In this document: positions 26,307-35,991 of the stretch, piece by piece
Position numbering within the stretch: position 1 is the stretch's first letter
Layout: each line of letters opens with the position of its first letter
From: an uncultured Collinsella sp.
GTDB lineage: Bacteria; Actinomycetota; Coriobacteriia; Coriobacteriales; Coriobacteriaceae
Assembly: GCA_902467875.1 (NCBI GenBank)
Contig: CABQWP010000002.1
Span: 23,312 to 87,311 of the forward strand
Direction of reading: 5' to 3'
Length of the DNA: 64,000 nt
The notes under the pieces: generated by a model
The model's database searches: none
What the model saw: the letters and a program-made list of their open reading frames with translations, nothing else
What the model was told of the DNA's origin: nothing
Program-made: the position numbers and the translations under genes

Positions 26307-29111
26307 GTGAGAGCTGCCGCTGTCCTCCGTTCAGTTATATATCGCGCCTTGGCCGTTGCGCTTATCGCGCTCGCCGTACTGAGCGCCGTCGCGCCCGCCC
26401 CTGCCTTTGCCGCCGACTCCGATCAGCAAGTCAAGACGGTCCGTGTCGGCTGGCTCGTCAGCAACGAGGGCTTCCAGGACGGCACCCCCGGCGAGCGCCT
26501 CTCGGGATGGGGCTACGAGTACCTCCAGACCCTGTCGTACTATACGCCCGGCTGGCAGTACGAATATGTCTCCGGCACCTTCACCGAGCTTATGGACATG
26601 CTCGAGGCGGGCGAAATCGACCTCATGCCCAACATCTCCTACTCCGAGGAACGCGCCCAAAAGCTGCTCTTTTCCTCGAACCCCGAGGGCACCGAGCGCT
26701 ACTACATCTACGCCAGGCCAGACCGTGACGATCTGGCCAAGGGTGACCCTCAAGCACTCCAGGGTCTCACTATCGGCTGCAACCCCAGCGTTATGCAAAC
26801 CTTCGTTGGCAAGCAGTGGCTCGCCAACGAAGGCATTACCTGCACCTATAAAGAAATCGACACTGGCGGCGCCCTCTTTGACGCGCTCGCAAACAACGAG
26901 GTCGATGCCGTCATCATGAACGACACCATTTCGTCGCCCGATGCCTCCCCCATGTTCTACGTTGGTTCGAGCGACTACTACTTTGCCGTCCCCAAAAGCC
27001 GCCCCGACCTAAGGGACGACATCAATGCCGCCATGTCGGCAATCGCCCGCGTCAACCCACGCTATATCGACGAAGTCAAATCTAACTACTCGGCCCAAAA
27101 CAGCGGTTCATCATCGCTCAACGGCCCCGAACGTTCCTGGCTCGAAGCAAATCACAACACCATCACGCTCGGCTACATTACGGGCAAACTCCCCTACTGC
27201 AACGAAGACGAAGACGGCAAAATGGAAGGCTCGCTCGCATCGCTTGCGACGACGTTGCACGATAAATTTGGCATTACGGTCAAAACCGTCGCCTTTGATA
27301 ACTACAAGATGATGTCAAAGGCCCTGTCAAAGGGAAGCATCGACGTTGCGCTGCCGGTATACCGAGATTACTGGTTTGCCGAGCAATCAGGCGTTGTGCA
27401 GTCGATATCGTTGGGGACCACATCCCTCACCGCCATCCACACCGGAAGCAACCTGAACAAAGACCTTCAGAACATCGCCTGTACCAAATCATCGTTTATC
27501 AACCGAAATGTACTCGAAAGCCTGTTCCCCACAGCGACCGTGACCGAATGCCAATCCGACGATGAAGCGTTCGACGCCCTCAGGAAGGGAACGGCGCACT
27601 GCATCGTCGCTCCCAGTTCACGCGTAAAAACCATCGGCGACCGTTATGATCTCGAGAACTGCGAGACGGCCGAGCTCCCTGACACCTGCGAGCTCTCGTG
27701 CTGGATTTCGCGCGGAAGGCCCGAGCTGCTGGGAATCATCAACAAGGGCATCATCAATGCCGGAGAATCGCTCTCCGCAAGCAATTACTCCTCCACGTCG
27801 TACACGGCCCAGGAATCCAACACGCTTCAATTCCTTTATCGCAACCGTGCCGCCGTTGCAGCTGCCCTCATCGGTATGTTGTCGGTCGGCATCGTCCTGC
27901 TCATCTGGGCACTCGTGCGCGCTCGAACCGAGCGCAAAAAAGCCGATGCCGCCAACGCCGCCAAGACGGCATTCCTCACGCGCATGAGCCACGACATCCG
28001 TACGCCGCTCAACGGTATCCTGGGCCTTATCGAGATCGAGGAATTGAAGGAAGGCGATATCCAGGTCGCCCGCGAGAGCCGTGCCAAGGCGCGCGTTGCC
28101 GCCAATCACCTGCTCTCGCTAATCAACGACATCCTCGAGATGGGCAAGATCGAAGACCGCAAGCTAACACTGGAACATGTGCCTTTTAACCTCAAAGAGC
28201 TCTGTGACGATACGCTGGTGCTGTGCAAGCTCCGCGCGTCCAGTAACGGCATCACAATGCAGGACAATAGTCTGCCGTACGCCACGGGGCCATACATGGT
28301 CGGCAGTCCCACCCATATCCGACAGATCATGATCAACCTGTTAGACAACAGCATTAAGTACAACAAGCACGGCGGCTCCGTCACCTTTAGCTCAAAGACC
28401 AAGCCACTCGATAACGGGCGCGCTCTCTTTTGCTTTAGCGTTTCGGATACCGGCATTGGCATGACGCCCGAGTTTTTGGCGCACATTTACGAGCCGTTCG
28501 CCCAAGAAGGCGACGATGCGCGCAGCAAGTTCCAAGGAGTCGGCATGGGCATGCCAATCGTCAAGTCGCTTATTGAACTGATGGGCGGCACGATTGAGAT
28601 TTCGAGTGAGGTTGGCGTGGGGAGTACGTTCAACGTCCAGATTCCGCTCGATATCGACAAGAACCCTCAGGCAAGAGAACGCGCGGACGAGCAAGTAGAC
28701 AGCTGCTCGCTTGCCGGCATGAACGTTCTTTTGGCAGAAGATAACGAGCTCAATGCCGAGATTGCCCAGGCGCTGCTCGAAAGCGAAGGCATTGTCGTAA
28801 CTCGCGCCGCCGATGGCAACGAAGCGGTCGACCTATACGTTGGCCGTCCCGCCGGCAGCTTCGATGCGATTCTGATGGACATTATGATGCCGGGCATGGA
28901 CGGCTACGAGGCAACCCGCGCGATTCGCCTGAGCGAGAAGGTCGATGCAGCCGATATCCCCATCATCGCGCTCACCGCCAACGCCTTTGCCGAAGACGCC
29001 AAGGCGGCACACGACGCCGGCATGAACGCCCATCTGTCCAAACCGCTCGACTTTAACAAGCTCAAAAACATACTCGCCCGCATCAAGAAAAACGGAGCTG
29101 TTTCGCTATAG
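26307..29111 (+). CDS. Hybrid sensor kinase with two fused periplasmic-binding domains
   Basis: 934 residues from a GTG start with AGGA 7 nt upstream. A signal peptide (to about residue 35) is followed by two tandem SBP_bac_3-like domains (about 45-245, with KTVRVGWLVSNEGFQ; and about 285-495, with ITLGYITGKLPYCNEDEDGK). A TM helix (about 520-540) leads to HisKA with MSHDIRTPLNGILG (phospho-His), HATPase_c with DNSIKYNKHGG, DTGIGM and GVGMGMPIVKSL, and a receiver domain with MDIMMPGMDGYEATRAIR (phospho-Asp) and a conserved Lys in HLSKPLDF. The arrangement is EvgS/BvgS-like but lacks the HPt domain; a partner HPt and response regulator must lie elsewhere. Ligand is probably an amino acid or other small polar solute. 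Confidence 0.9.
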   Translation: MRAAAVLRSVIYRALAVALIALAVLSAVAPAPAFAADSDQQVKTVRVGWLVSNEGFQDGTPGERLSGWGYEYLQTLSYYTPGWQYEYVSGTFTELMDMLEAGEIDLMPNISYSEERAQKLLFSSNPEGTERYYIYARPDRDDLAKGDPQALQGLTIGCNPSVMQTFVGKQWLANEGITCTYKEIDTGGALFDALANNEVDAVIMNDTISSPDASPMFYVGSSDYYFAVPKSRPDLRDDINAAMSAIARVNPRYIDEVKSNYSAQNSGSSSLNGPERSWLEANHNTITLGYITGKLPYCNEDEDGKMEGSLASLATTLHDKFGITVKTVAFDNYKMMSKALSKGSIDVALPVYRDYWFAEQSGVVQSISLGTTSLTAIHTGSNLNKDLQNIACTKSSFINRNVLESLFPTATVTECQSDDEAFDALRKGTAHCIVAPSSRVKTIGDRYDLENCETAELPDTCELSCWISRGRPELLGIINKGIINAGESLSASNYSSTSYTAQESNTLQFLYRNRAAVAAALIGMLSVGIVLLIWALVRARTERKKADAANAAKTAFLTRMSHDIRTPLNGILGLIEIEELKEGDIQVARESRAKARVAANHLLSLINDILEMGKIEDRKLTLEHVPFNLKELCDDTLVLCKLRASSNGITMQDNSLPYATGPYMVGSPTHIRQIMINLLDNSIKYNKHGGSVTFSSKTKPLDNGRALFCFSVSDTGIGMTPEFLAHIYEPFAQEGDDARSKFQGVGMGMPIVKSLIELMGGTIEISSEVGVGSTFNVQIPLDIDKNPQARERADEQVDSCSLAGMNVLLAEDNELNAEIAQALLESEGIVVTRAADGNEAVDLYVGRPAGSFDAILMDIMMPGMDGYEATRAIRLSEKVDAADIPIIALTANAFAEDAKAAHDAGMNAHLSKPLDFNKLKNILARIKKNGAVSL

Positions 29112-29153
29112 TTTGTGCTCAACCACCACGCACGACCAGAAAGGAAGCCAACG

Positions 29154-29633
29154 ATGTTTAGGCCCTTACGTCGAAAGAAACGCGCCATCACTGACGAGGA
29201 AGCGCGCGAACTGCTCGCCACCTGCAAGCGCGGCGTCTTTGCCGTCAACGGCGACGATGGCTACCCGTACGCCATTCCCGTCAACTACTTCTTTGACACC
29301 GAGCACGACAAGATTTATTTCCATGGCGCCAAGGCCGGCCACAAGGTCGACGCACTCAAGCGCGATGACAAGGTCTGCTTTACCGTTTACGGCAACGAGT
29401 GGTACAAGGACGGTGACTGGGCTCCCTACGTTATGAGTACCGTGGTCTTTGGCCGCTGTCGCCTGGCGAATGACACCCCCGCGTTTATCGAGGACAAAGT
29501 CCGCCAGCTCGCCCTTAAGTACTACCCTTCTGCCGAGGAGGTCGAAGAGGAAATCGCCAAGGACATTAAGGGCGTCCAGCTCTACGAGATTACGATTGAG
29601 CATCTCTGCGGCAAGCAGATTCAAGAAAAGTAA
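29154..29633 (+). CDS. Pyridoxamine 5'-phosphate oxidase-like (NimA-type) flavoprotein
   Basis: 159 residues from MFRPLRRKKRAITDEEARELL; GAAAGGAAG precedes the start. The split-barrel FMN fold is suggested by LLATCKRGVFAVNGDDGYPYAIPVNYFFD and KIYFHGAKAGHKVDALKRDDKVCFTVYG, characteristic of the group that includes nitroimidazole-reductase (NimA-type) and heme/F420-related enzymes. The short N-terminal tail is basic. Substrate is unknown; nitroimidazole reduction is a family possibility only. Convergent with the kinase gene below, with a strong terminator between. Confidence 0.85.
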   Translation: MFRPLRRKKRAITDEEARELLATCKRGVFAVNGDDGYPYAIPVNYFFDTEHDKIYFHGAKAGHKVDALKRDDKVCFTVYGNEWYKDGDWAPYVMSTVVFGRCRLANDTPAFIEDKVRQLALKYYPSAEEVEEEIAKDIKGVQLYEITIEHLCGKQIQEK

Positions 29634-29661
29634 GCCTCAAAAGCAAAACTCACAAATAGCA

Positions 29662-29701
29662 ATATGGCCCGGTTCCAACCCACCTTGGAACCGGGCCATA
29701 T
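29662..29701. terminator. Bidirectional intrinsic terminator
   Basis: ATATGGCCCGGTTCCAA pairs perfectly with TTGGAACCGGGCCATAT (17 bp) around a 6-nt loop, between two convergent stops. Confidence 0.88.
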
Positions 29702-29703
29702 GC

Positions 29704-31896
29704 TTATGAAGCGTCGGCAGCTATGTGCGCAAGCGCCTCAACGAGCTCCTGCGAGCTCACGGGTTTACTCAGGTGCGCATCCATGCCCGCCTCACGCGAA
29801 AGCCTGCGGTCGTCGGCAAAGGCGTTGGCGCTCACGGCGATAATCGGCGTGGTCGCGGCATCCTCGCGATCGAGTGCTCGTATCCGACGCGTGGCCTCAA
29901 GGCCATCGATGCCAGGCATCATGATGTCCATCAGCACCACGTCATACTCGTGCGGTGCGCTCGCGGCAAACGCCTCGACGGCAGACTCACCATCCTTAGC
30001 ATGCGTCACGACGGCACCGGCACGGCCGAGCGTAAACTGCGCAATCTCGGCATTCAGATCGTTATCCTCTACGAGCAAAATGCGCAAGCCCTGGAGTGCA
30101 TCGCCATCGCCCGCATCCGCGCGCATTGTCTGAGGAATCTCGGAGCGTTTGCATTTCTCGAACGGCAGGCGGATGGTAAACGTCGTCCCCTGCCCCAAGA
30201 CGCTCGTAAAACTCATGGTTCCGCCCATAAGCTCGACTAACTGTTTTGCGATAGGCGCGCCCAGGCCAGTTCCCGATGAGGCGCCTTCCACCTGTTGCTC
30301 CTCGCGGCAAAACGGCTCGTAGAGGTGCTGTTGGAACTCCTCGCTCATGCCAATACCGTTGTCGGCGATCGTGTATTCATAGACAGGGGCGCCATCCGCT
30401 GGCTCCACCTCGCGGCACACCAGGCGAACATAGCCGCCCTGGCGGTTGTACTTGACGGCATTGCCGGCAATATTGAGCAACAAGCGCTTGAGGTGCGTCA
30501 CGCTCACCCGAGCATAGGGATGATTAAGGGTCTGCTGGTCGCAGATAATTGTCACCAGACGCTCCTCGGCCTGGCGCTCCAGAATATCGCGCACTTCACA
30601 GTTGAGTGCCACCAAATTTGTGGGTACGAGGTTCAGGTCGACCTGCCCGCTCTCCAGGCGACTCATATCGAGTGCCTCGTTGGCAAGGTCGAGCAGCAGT
30701 CCCGATGCCGTCCAGATCTTTGAGCGGCACTCAGTCTGCTTTTGCAGATCGTCCGCGTTGGCATCGCCAACCTCGACCATACCGCGAATGCCGTTGATGG
30801 GCGTGCGCAGATCGTGGCTCATGCGGCGCAAAAACTCCGTCTTTGCCGAGTTGGCAGACGAGGCCTCACGCGCCGCCTTTGCCAGCTTGTCGCCATAGTC
30901 GCGCTCCTGCTGAAGCAAGTCCGTCAAACGTCGACGATCAGCGCGGCGACGCACCATCACGACAACGGCTACAACACCGCTGTAGAGCGCCAGCACGCCG
31001 GCAGCAACAGCCGCGACAACCTCAAAGTAGCGCTGCGCCGAGGCATAGGTGTACACATAGAATTTGTGCGCTTTTCCAAATGTGCCCAAATACCACTCGC
31101 CGTCGGCGTTAACCAATCTGACCTTACCAGCCAGGCATCGATCCTTAATACCGTCGACAATGAAGACGTCCGTCGTAGGCAGATCGAATACGCCCAATAC
31201 GGTGGGTTCAACGGCATTGGTCGCAACGACTTTGCCGTCGCTTTCGATCACGATATTGCCGCTATCGATGGTTTCATAGCCATCAAGCAAGCTCTGCAGT
31301 TTGAGCGTATTGCTTGCAACCGCCTTCGCGCTCTGATGCCTTACCGCGATGACGATGCCCTCGCCATCTTGCCGGGTCACGCAACCAATGTCTGCGACTG
31401 AATCATCCGCAAGCGTGATGCGGGCGGTATAGGACTTAAGCGGATGAGTTGCCACCTCCAGCACGGGCGTTTCTTTGAGATACGTAGCGAGCGACTCGTA
31501 GCTCACATCGCCCGTCGAGGACTCGGACACCAAATTGCCCGATGCGTCCGTCACGATCAGTGCACTCACATTGAACTGGTCAGTGTATTGCTCCAGCACG
31601 GCGTTATCCGCCGAGCCGTCGCGCTCCATATCGCGCGCTGCCCCTTCGGCAATCTCCATAACGCGAACCAGGTTTTTGGTCGCATAGGCACTGTTGAACG
31701 CATCGTAGGAAAGGCTCTGCGTCGCCACGTAATCGACAACGTCGGCAAAGCGCTGCTCGGCCTGGGCCGTCGTGTAACCGTAGCTCATCATGCCGGCAAC
31801 AACCGAAAGCGCAATCCCCAACAAGGCGGCGAGAAGCCATATCTGGGCCGAACGATTACCCCGCCCCTGAGCGGCGTGGTCGGGCGCATCAATCAT
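29704..31896 (-). CDS. Hybrid sensor histidine kinase (membrane)
   Basis: 730 residues; GGAGG precedes the ATG and the start overlaps the upstream stop by 4 bp. TM1 (about 18-42) and TM2 (about 288-312) bracket an extracytoplasmic sensor of about 245 residues with a Cache-like look (LIVTDASGNLVSESSTGDVSY). After a coiled linker come HisKA with MSHDLRTPINGIRG, HATPase_c with GNAVKYNRQGG, DNGIGM and GTGLGAPIAK, and a receiver domain with MDIMMPGIDGLEATRRIR and HLSKPV. No HPt or output domain. The kinase core resembles that of the 26307-29111 protein, and the preceding gene supplies a separate binding-protein lipoprotein, so the two systems look like fused and split versions. Confidence 0.9.
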   Translation of the reverse strand: MIDAPDHAAQGRGNRSAQIWLLAALLGIALSVVAGMMSYGYTTAQAEQRFADVVDYVATQSLSYDAFNSAYATKNLVRVMEIAEGAARDMERDGSADNAVLEQYTDQFNVSALIVTDASGNLVSESSTGDVSYESLATYLKETPVLEVATHPLKSYTARITLADDSVADIGCVTRQDGEGIVIAVRHQSAKAVASNTLKLQSLLDGYETIDSGNIVIESDGKVVATNAVEPTVLGVFDLPTTDVFIVDGIKDRCLAGKVRLVNADGEWYLGTFGKAHKFYVYTYASAQRYFEVVAAVAAGVLALYSGVVAVVVMVRRRADRRRLTDLLQQERDYGDKLAKAAREASSANSAKTEFLRRMSHDLRTPINGIRGMVEVGDANADDLQKQTECRSKIWTASGLLLDLANEALDMSRLESGQVDLNLVPTNLVALNCEVRDILERQAEERLVTIICDQQTLNHPYARVSVTHLKRLLLNIAGNAVKYNRQGGYVRLVCREVEPADGAPVYEYTIADNGIGMSEEFQQHLYEPFCREEQQVEGASSGTGLGAPIAKQLVELMGGTMSFTSVLGQGTTFTIRLPFEKCKRSEIPQTMRADAGDGDALQGLRILLVEDNDLNAEIAQFTLGRAGAVVTHAKDGESAVEAFAASAPHEYDVVLMDIMMPGIDGLEATRRIRALDREDAATTPIIAVSANAFADDRRLSREAGMDAHLSKPVSSQELVEALAHIAADAS

Positions 31897-32762
31897 GACA
31901 GGCCCTCCACATTCAAAAATGGCGAGGGGTCATCAAAGTACTTTGACACTAGGCGTTCCATGGTGCCATCGGCAAGCATTTCCTGGTAGGCATGAGTGAG
32001 CTTAGCGTCGATGCCGCGTGTGTCGTTGATATCGAAAGCGGTGCCTAAAGCAACTTCTAGCAGAGGCTCATCCAGGATGCGATACGTCACACCATAGTCT
32101 TTTTCGTAGCTGAGCAGCGAGGACTCATGTGCGGCAATGGCGTCGACCAGACCCTCGACGAGCGCTGGGTTCAGGCATGAGCGGTCCGAAAAGCAGTAGA
32201 GCTCTTTGATCTGCGGAACGTCTTCATTTGTACGATTGAGCAAAATGTCCTCGGGCTTGGTGGTGGATTGAACCGCCACGACCTTATCCTCAAGATCGGC
32301 AAGCGTGTAGATATCGCTCTGGAGATCGACCGCGACCACCTGGCGGCTCGCAAGGTACGGGCCGGCCCAACGATACTCGTTTTCGCGACCCGTCATGCTA
32401 AAGCTACCCATGACGCAATCGAGCTCGCCGCTCGCCAGCAGCTCGTTCTTCTTTTCCCAGTCGATCAGCTGGTATTTTGGCTTGTAACCAATGCGGGCCA
32501 AAGCCTCGGTTAGTATCTCGACATCCAGGCCAACGATATCGCCGTACTCGTCGGTATACACAAACGGTGGATAGAGGTCGCTGCCGACGTTGAGCGTCTT
32601 AAGGTCGTCGTCTTTGGCCTGCGAGGCGTCCAGACCTTCTAATGTTGACGTCGAGGCTTCGTCATTACGTCCAGAACAGCCAGCTATCGCTACGACAAAG
32701 GCGCTCGCCACTGCAAGCGCAACAAACAACGAAATGGCAACCGAGCGACGGGGTCTTTTCAT
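31893..32762 (-). CDS. Periplasmic-type substrate-binding lipoprotein (SBP_bac_3)
   Basis: 289 residues from MKRPRRSVAISLF; an in-frame start 144 nt earlier would add an implausible extension. A lipobox AIAGC (Cys about residue 29) is followed by a low-complexity linker and a type 2 binding domain: LNVGSDLYPPFVYTDEYGDIVGLDVEILTEALARIGYKPKYQLIDW, VMGSFSMTGRE and VAVQSTTKPEDILL. Family members bind polar amino acids. No permease or ATPase follows; the next gene is a hybrid kinase with a 4-bp overlap, so it probably presents ligand to that sensor rather than to a transporter. GGAG lies about 5 nt before ATG. Confidence 0.88.
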   Translation of the reverse strand: MKRPRRSVAISLFVALAVASAFVVAIAGCSGRNDEASTSTLEGLDASQAKDDDLKTLNVGSDLYPPFVYTDEYGDIVGLDVEILTEALARIGYKPKYQLIDWEKKNELLASGELDCVMGSFSMTGRENEYRWAGPYLASRQVVAVDLQSDIYTLADLEDKVVAVQSTTKPEDILLNRTNEDVPQIKELYCFSDRSCLNPALVEGLVDAIAAHESSLLSYEKDYGVTYRILDEPLLEVALGTAFDINDTRGIDAKLTHAYQEMLADGTMERLVSKYFDDPSPFLNVEGLS

Positions 32763-32906
32763 CGAGCTCCAGACGATCCTGTTTACAGACTGAAATGGTA
32801 AGAAATAATAGCAAACAAAACCACACGAGTGCCCAATGGTTACAGACGTTTTACCATGCGGGACCTTCCAGCCGACTTGGCAGAAGGCCCCGCATGCAGT
32901 GCTCAC

Positions 32907-34121
32907 TTACCGTGCATTAAAAACGTAGCGGTCCAAACGGTCGCACGCTTCCCTTACGCGCGAAAGTGGCAGCGCCAGATTCACGCGAATGTGGCAGGGT
33001 CCATGGAACGGGCGGCCATCCTGATATCCCACGCCCACGCGCGCCCCCTCGTCGAGCAGCCACTGAATATCGCGGCCATGCTCGCGGCACCACTCGGTGC
33101 AGTCCAGAAACACCATGTACGTGCCCTGCGGACGCGAATAGGACACGCCCTCAAAATGCTCGTCCACGTAATCGCAGAAGTACTCGATATTGCCGGCAAG
33201 CACCTGGTTGAGCTCGTCCACCCACTCGTAGCCCTGCGGCTGGTAGGCACCGATAAGCGCGTGCATGGAGAGGACGTTCATCTCGTTGTAGTGAGTCTTG
33301 TTGGACACGGCGCACACGCGGTCGCGCAGCGTCTCGTTGTAGATAATGTGGTAGCTGCCGACCAGACCCGCCAGGTTAAACGTCTTGCTCGGCGCATAGA
33401 GGGCAACCGTGCGCATGCGGGCATCCTCGCTCACCGACTGCGTCGGGATATGCTTGTGTCCTGGCAGGATGATATCGGACCAAATCTCATCCGAGATCAC
33501 CACGCAATCGTGCTGGCGATAGATGTCCATGGCGCGCTCGATTTCGTCGCGCTCCCATACGCGGCCGCAGGGATTGTGCGGCGAGCAGAACACCGCGGCA
33601 TGGATGTGGTTTTGGGCGAGTTTGTGCTCCATGTCCTCAAAGTCCATGCGCCACACGCCCTGGTCGTCGAGTTTAAGCGGGCTGTGGACAATGTGATAGC
33701 CCGCGGCTTCGATGGACTTGGTAAAGCCGATGTAGGTGGGGCTGTGGACCAGCACCGCATCGCCCGGCTGGACATACGCGCGCAGTGTCGACACGACACC
33801 GCCTAGCACACCGTTTTCGTAGCCGATGTGCTCCGGCGCCAAGCCCTCGACGCCGTTACGTCGGCTCTGCCATTCGATGATGCGGTCGAAGTACTCGGCG
33901 CGCGGGTTAAAGTAGCCAAACATGGGATGCTGGGCGCGCTGAATGATGTGCTCCCGGACCGTGGGCACCGTGGCGAAGTTCATGTCCGCCACCCACATGG
34001 GAATGCGGTCGAAACCCTCGTCGGGTGCGTTCGGAGCCATACCGGGGATCTCACCCCAAGAATCAACGGCGATGGAGTCCATGCCGTGGCGGTCGATAAG
34101 CGAGCTAAAGTCGTATTTCAT
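32907..34121 (-). CDS. PatB/MalY-type PLP-dependent C-S lyase or aminotransferase
   Basis: 404 residues. MWVADMNFATVPTVREHI near the N-terminus is the classical MalY/PatB WVADMDF motif. VFCSPHNPCGRVW, ISDEIWSDIILPGHKHIP and the PLP lysine in APSKTFNLAG are all present. Members cleave cystathionine or cysteine S-conjugates, releasing H2S or thiols, and E. coli MalY also acts as a regulator. GGGAG lies 7 nt before ATG. In the gut context such enzymes may make sulfide, but this is inference. Confidence 0.88.
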   Translation of the reverse strand: MKYDFSSLIDRHGMDSIAVDSWGEIPGMAPNAPDEGFDRIPMWVADMNFATVPTVREHIIQRAQHPMFGYFNPRAEYFDRIIEWQSRRNGVEGLAPEHIGYENGVLGGVVSTLRAYVQPGDAVLVHSPTYIGFTKSIEAAGYHIVHSPLKLDDQGVWRMDFEDMEHKLAQNHIHAAVFCSPHNPCGRVWERDEIERAMDIYRQHDCVVISDEIWSDIILPGHKHIPTQSVSEDARMRTVALYAPSKTFNLAGLVGSYHIIYNETLRDRVCAVSNKTHYNEMNVLSMHALIGAYQPQGYEWVDELNQVLAGNIEYFCDYVDEHFEGVSYSRPQGTYMVFLDCTEWCREHGRDIQWLLDEGARVGVGYQDGRPFHGPCHIRVNLALPLSRVREACDRLDRYVFNAR

Positions 34122-34233
34122 GCTGGACTCCCGTGCAAAGTTGATTGTTTTGGTAGGCGTTATTGTCCACCAGCGTGGGCGGTTTTGGCATGTGGTTTGG
34201 CGCTTAATTTGACGGGTACGGACGAATGGCTGG

Positions 34234-34980
34234 TTAGTCTTGCGCGTCGTTGACGGCGACCACGGTTAACTGGGTTTTATCGACCGCAAACGATATGTCG
34301 AGCCCAGCGTAAGCCAAGTGGTAAATGCGGTTTGGCTCGTGCTTGCTACCCGCGCGGCGCGGATCTTGGCGAAGAACCTCGACCAGACCGGGGAGCTTTG
34401 CGATTGGGACTGTGTCTTGCAGCGCCTGTGGAAACTCGACGTCGAGCTCTTGCCACGGCGCGTCTTTAATCCAGCCGCCGATCGCATCCGGGTGACAGTC
34501 GGCAAACGGAATGTAGGGCTTAATGTCGTAGATGGGCGTGCCATCGCGCAAGTCGGCCCCCAGCACATGGATGATGGGGCCGTCATCGGTGAGCTCCACG
34601 CGGTCGAGCTTGACGCAGGTAAGCCCAATGGGATTAGGGCGAAACGGACTGCGCGTGGCAAACACGCCCACGCGCTCGGCTCCACCCAGACGCGGCGGGC
34701 GCACGGTTTTCGACCATTTTGCGTTGGTGCCGGACCTGTCCTGCGTTTTGGCATCGGCGGCTATGTCCTCAGCCGTGCCGCCGGGCATTCCGTTTTCGAA
34801 GCGCCACAGCAGCCATAGGTGAGAAAAGGAGTCCAGGCCCTCAACTGCTGCATTGGAGGCAAATTCCGACTCAAAAACGATGCGTCCCTGCAGATGGGGC
34901 GCCAAAAAGCTGTTGCGCGGAATGCCGAACTTCTGCGGCAGGTCGGTATGTATGTGTGCAATAGGTTCCATGCCGGTCAT
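34234..34980 (-). CDS. TrmO-like tRNA m6t6A methyltransferase (TsaA fold)
   Basis: About 248 residues. MEPIAHIHTDLPQKFGIPRNSF leads to FSHLWLLWRFE and VGVFATRSPFRPNPIGLTCVKLDRVE, the UPF0066/TsaA motif with SPxRPNPIG, then GADLRDGTPIYDIKPYIPFAD. TrmO proteins methylate N6 of t6A37 in threonine tRNA using SAM. The reading frame stays open far upstream, but that part is the antisense of the XRE gene and is not coding. Two ATGs (34980 and 34971) are possible and neither has a clear ribosome site. Confidence 0.85.
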   Translation of the reverse strand: MTGMEPIAHIHTDLPQKFGIPRNSFLAPHLQGRIVFESEFASNAAVEGLDSFSHLWLLWRFENGMPGGTAEDIAADAKTQDRSGTNAKWSKTVRPPRLGGAERVGVFATRSPFRPNPIGLTCVKLDRVELTDDGPIIHVLGADLRDGTPIYDIKPYIPFADCHPDAIGGWIKDAPWQELDVEFPQALQDTVPIAKLPGLVEVLRQDPRRAGSKHEPNRIYHLAYAGLDISFAVDKTQLTVVAVNDAQD

Positions 34981-35112
34981 TGTACGGCATGGAGGTGTGG
35001 GGCGCAGCGCGCAATTCTTCGCCGCGGTCTCCCGTCGTGCAACCAACGGTTGCTTGGAAGGGTACCTGCCGCCGCGTATGCTTAAGCCATCAACCAGCAG
35101 AAAGGAGCCGAT

Positions 35113-35940
35113 ATGGCCTTTGCAGAAAAGCTCATTGCCATCCGTCGCGCCCATCACCTTACCCAAGAGCAGCTCGCCGCCAAGCTCTTCGTCACACGCC
35201 AAGCCATCAGCCGCTGGGAGCGCGGGGAGGTCACACCGGGCATCGACATGATGAAGCTCATCGCCGCCGTGACCGGCGAGCCTCTGTCTCACCTGCTCGA
35301 AATGCCCAAGCATTATTGCCAGAGCTGCGGCATGATACTCACGCCCGACGACTGCGGCACCGACGCCACGGGCGCCACGACCGACCATTATTGCAAGTGG
35401 TGCTACGACCACGGCAAGTACACCTACGAGACCACGATGGAGGCGATGATCGAGGATTGTGCCCCGCGGCTGGCACATAACACCGGCATGTCGCTCGACG
35501 AAGCCGTCTCGCTCATGGGCGCCGTCCTGCCGCAACTGGAGCGCTGGCGCACCGTGCAAGAAAACGAGGAGCGCTACGGCGCCGAAGCGCGGGCGCGCTA
35601 TGGCGATGAGGCTATCGATGCGGCAAACGAAGCGCTGCTGGACATGGACCCCGAGACATGGAACGACATGAAGGAACTTGAACGCGCTGTTCTGGGCCAG
35701 CTTTCGATTGCCATGGGCATTGACGACCCGGAGAGCAACGAGGCCCGCAAACTCGTCGCGATGCATCGCCGATGGATTGGCCTTAATTGGGGACACGAGC
35801 CCCAAGACGAAGCATACCTGGGCCTCACCCACGGCTATCTTGCCGATCAGCGCTTTATCGACTACTACGACAAGCCCTGCGGCACCGGAGCCACGGCGTT
35901 TCTGGTTCAGGCAATCGAGTCGTCGCTGATTTGCGCATAG
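35113..35940 (+). CDS. XRE-type regulator with zinc ribbon and TipAS-like domain
   Basis: 275 residues; GAAAGGAG precedes the start. Residues 1-65 form an XRE helix-turn-helix (LTQEQLAAKLFVTRQAISRWERGEVTPGIDMM). Residues 68-105 hold a ribbon HYCQSCGMIL...HYCKWCYDHGKYTY with four cysteines. The C-terminal 150 residues resemble the TipAS antibiotic-binding globin-like fold: ERYGAEARARYGDEAIDAANEALL, LVAMHRRWIGLNW, YLGLTHGYLADQRFIDYYDKPCGTGATAFLVQAI. In known TipA regulators this domain is attached to a MerR, not an XRE, DNA-binding part. The ligand is unknown; thiopeptide or other drug sensing is an inference from the fold. Confidence 0.8.
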   Translation: MAFAEKLIAIRRAHHLTQEQLAAKLFVTRQAISRWERGEVTPGIDMMKLIAAVTGEPLSHLLEMPKHYCQSCGMILTPDDCGTDATGATTDHYCKWCYDHGKYTYETTMEAMIEDCAPRLAHNTGMSLDEAVSLMGAVLPQLERWRTVQENEERYGAEARARYGDEAIDAANEALLDMDPETWNDMKELERAVLGQLSIAMGIDDPESNEARKLVAMHRRWIGLNWGHEPQDEAYLGLTHGYLADQRFIDYYDKPCGTGATAFLVQAIESSLICA

Positions 35941-35991
35941 ACCGCGGCGGCTTTGGGTATTCCAATTGAAACCTCAACCGATTGGAGACCC

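Noticed and set aside
34981..35832. Extra 284 codons upstream of the TrmO-like start
   Set aside because: The extension is antisense to the XRE-TipAS gene; family homology begins only at MEPIAHI.
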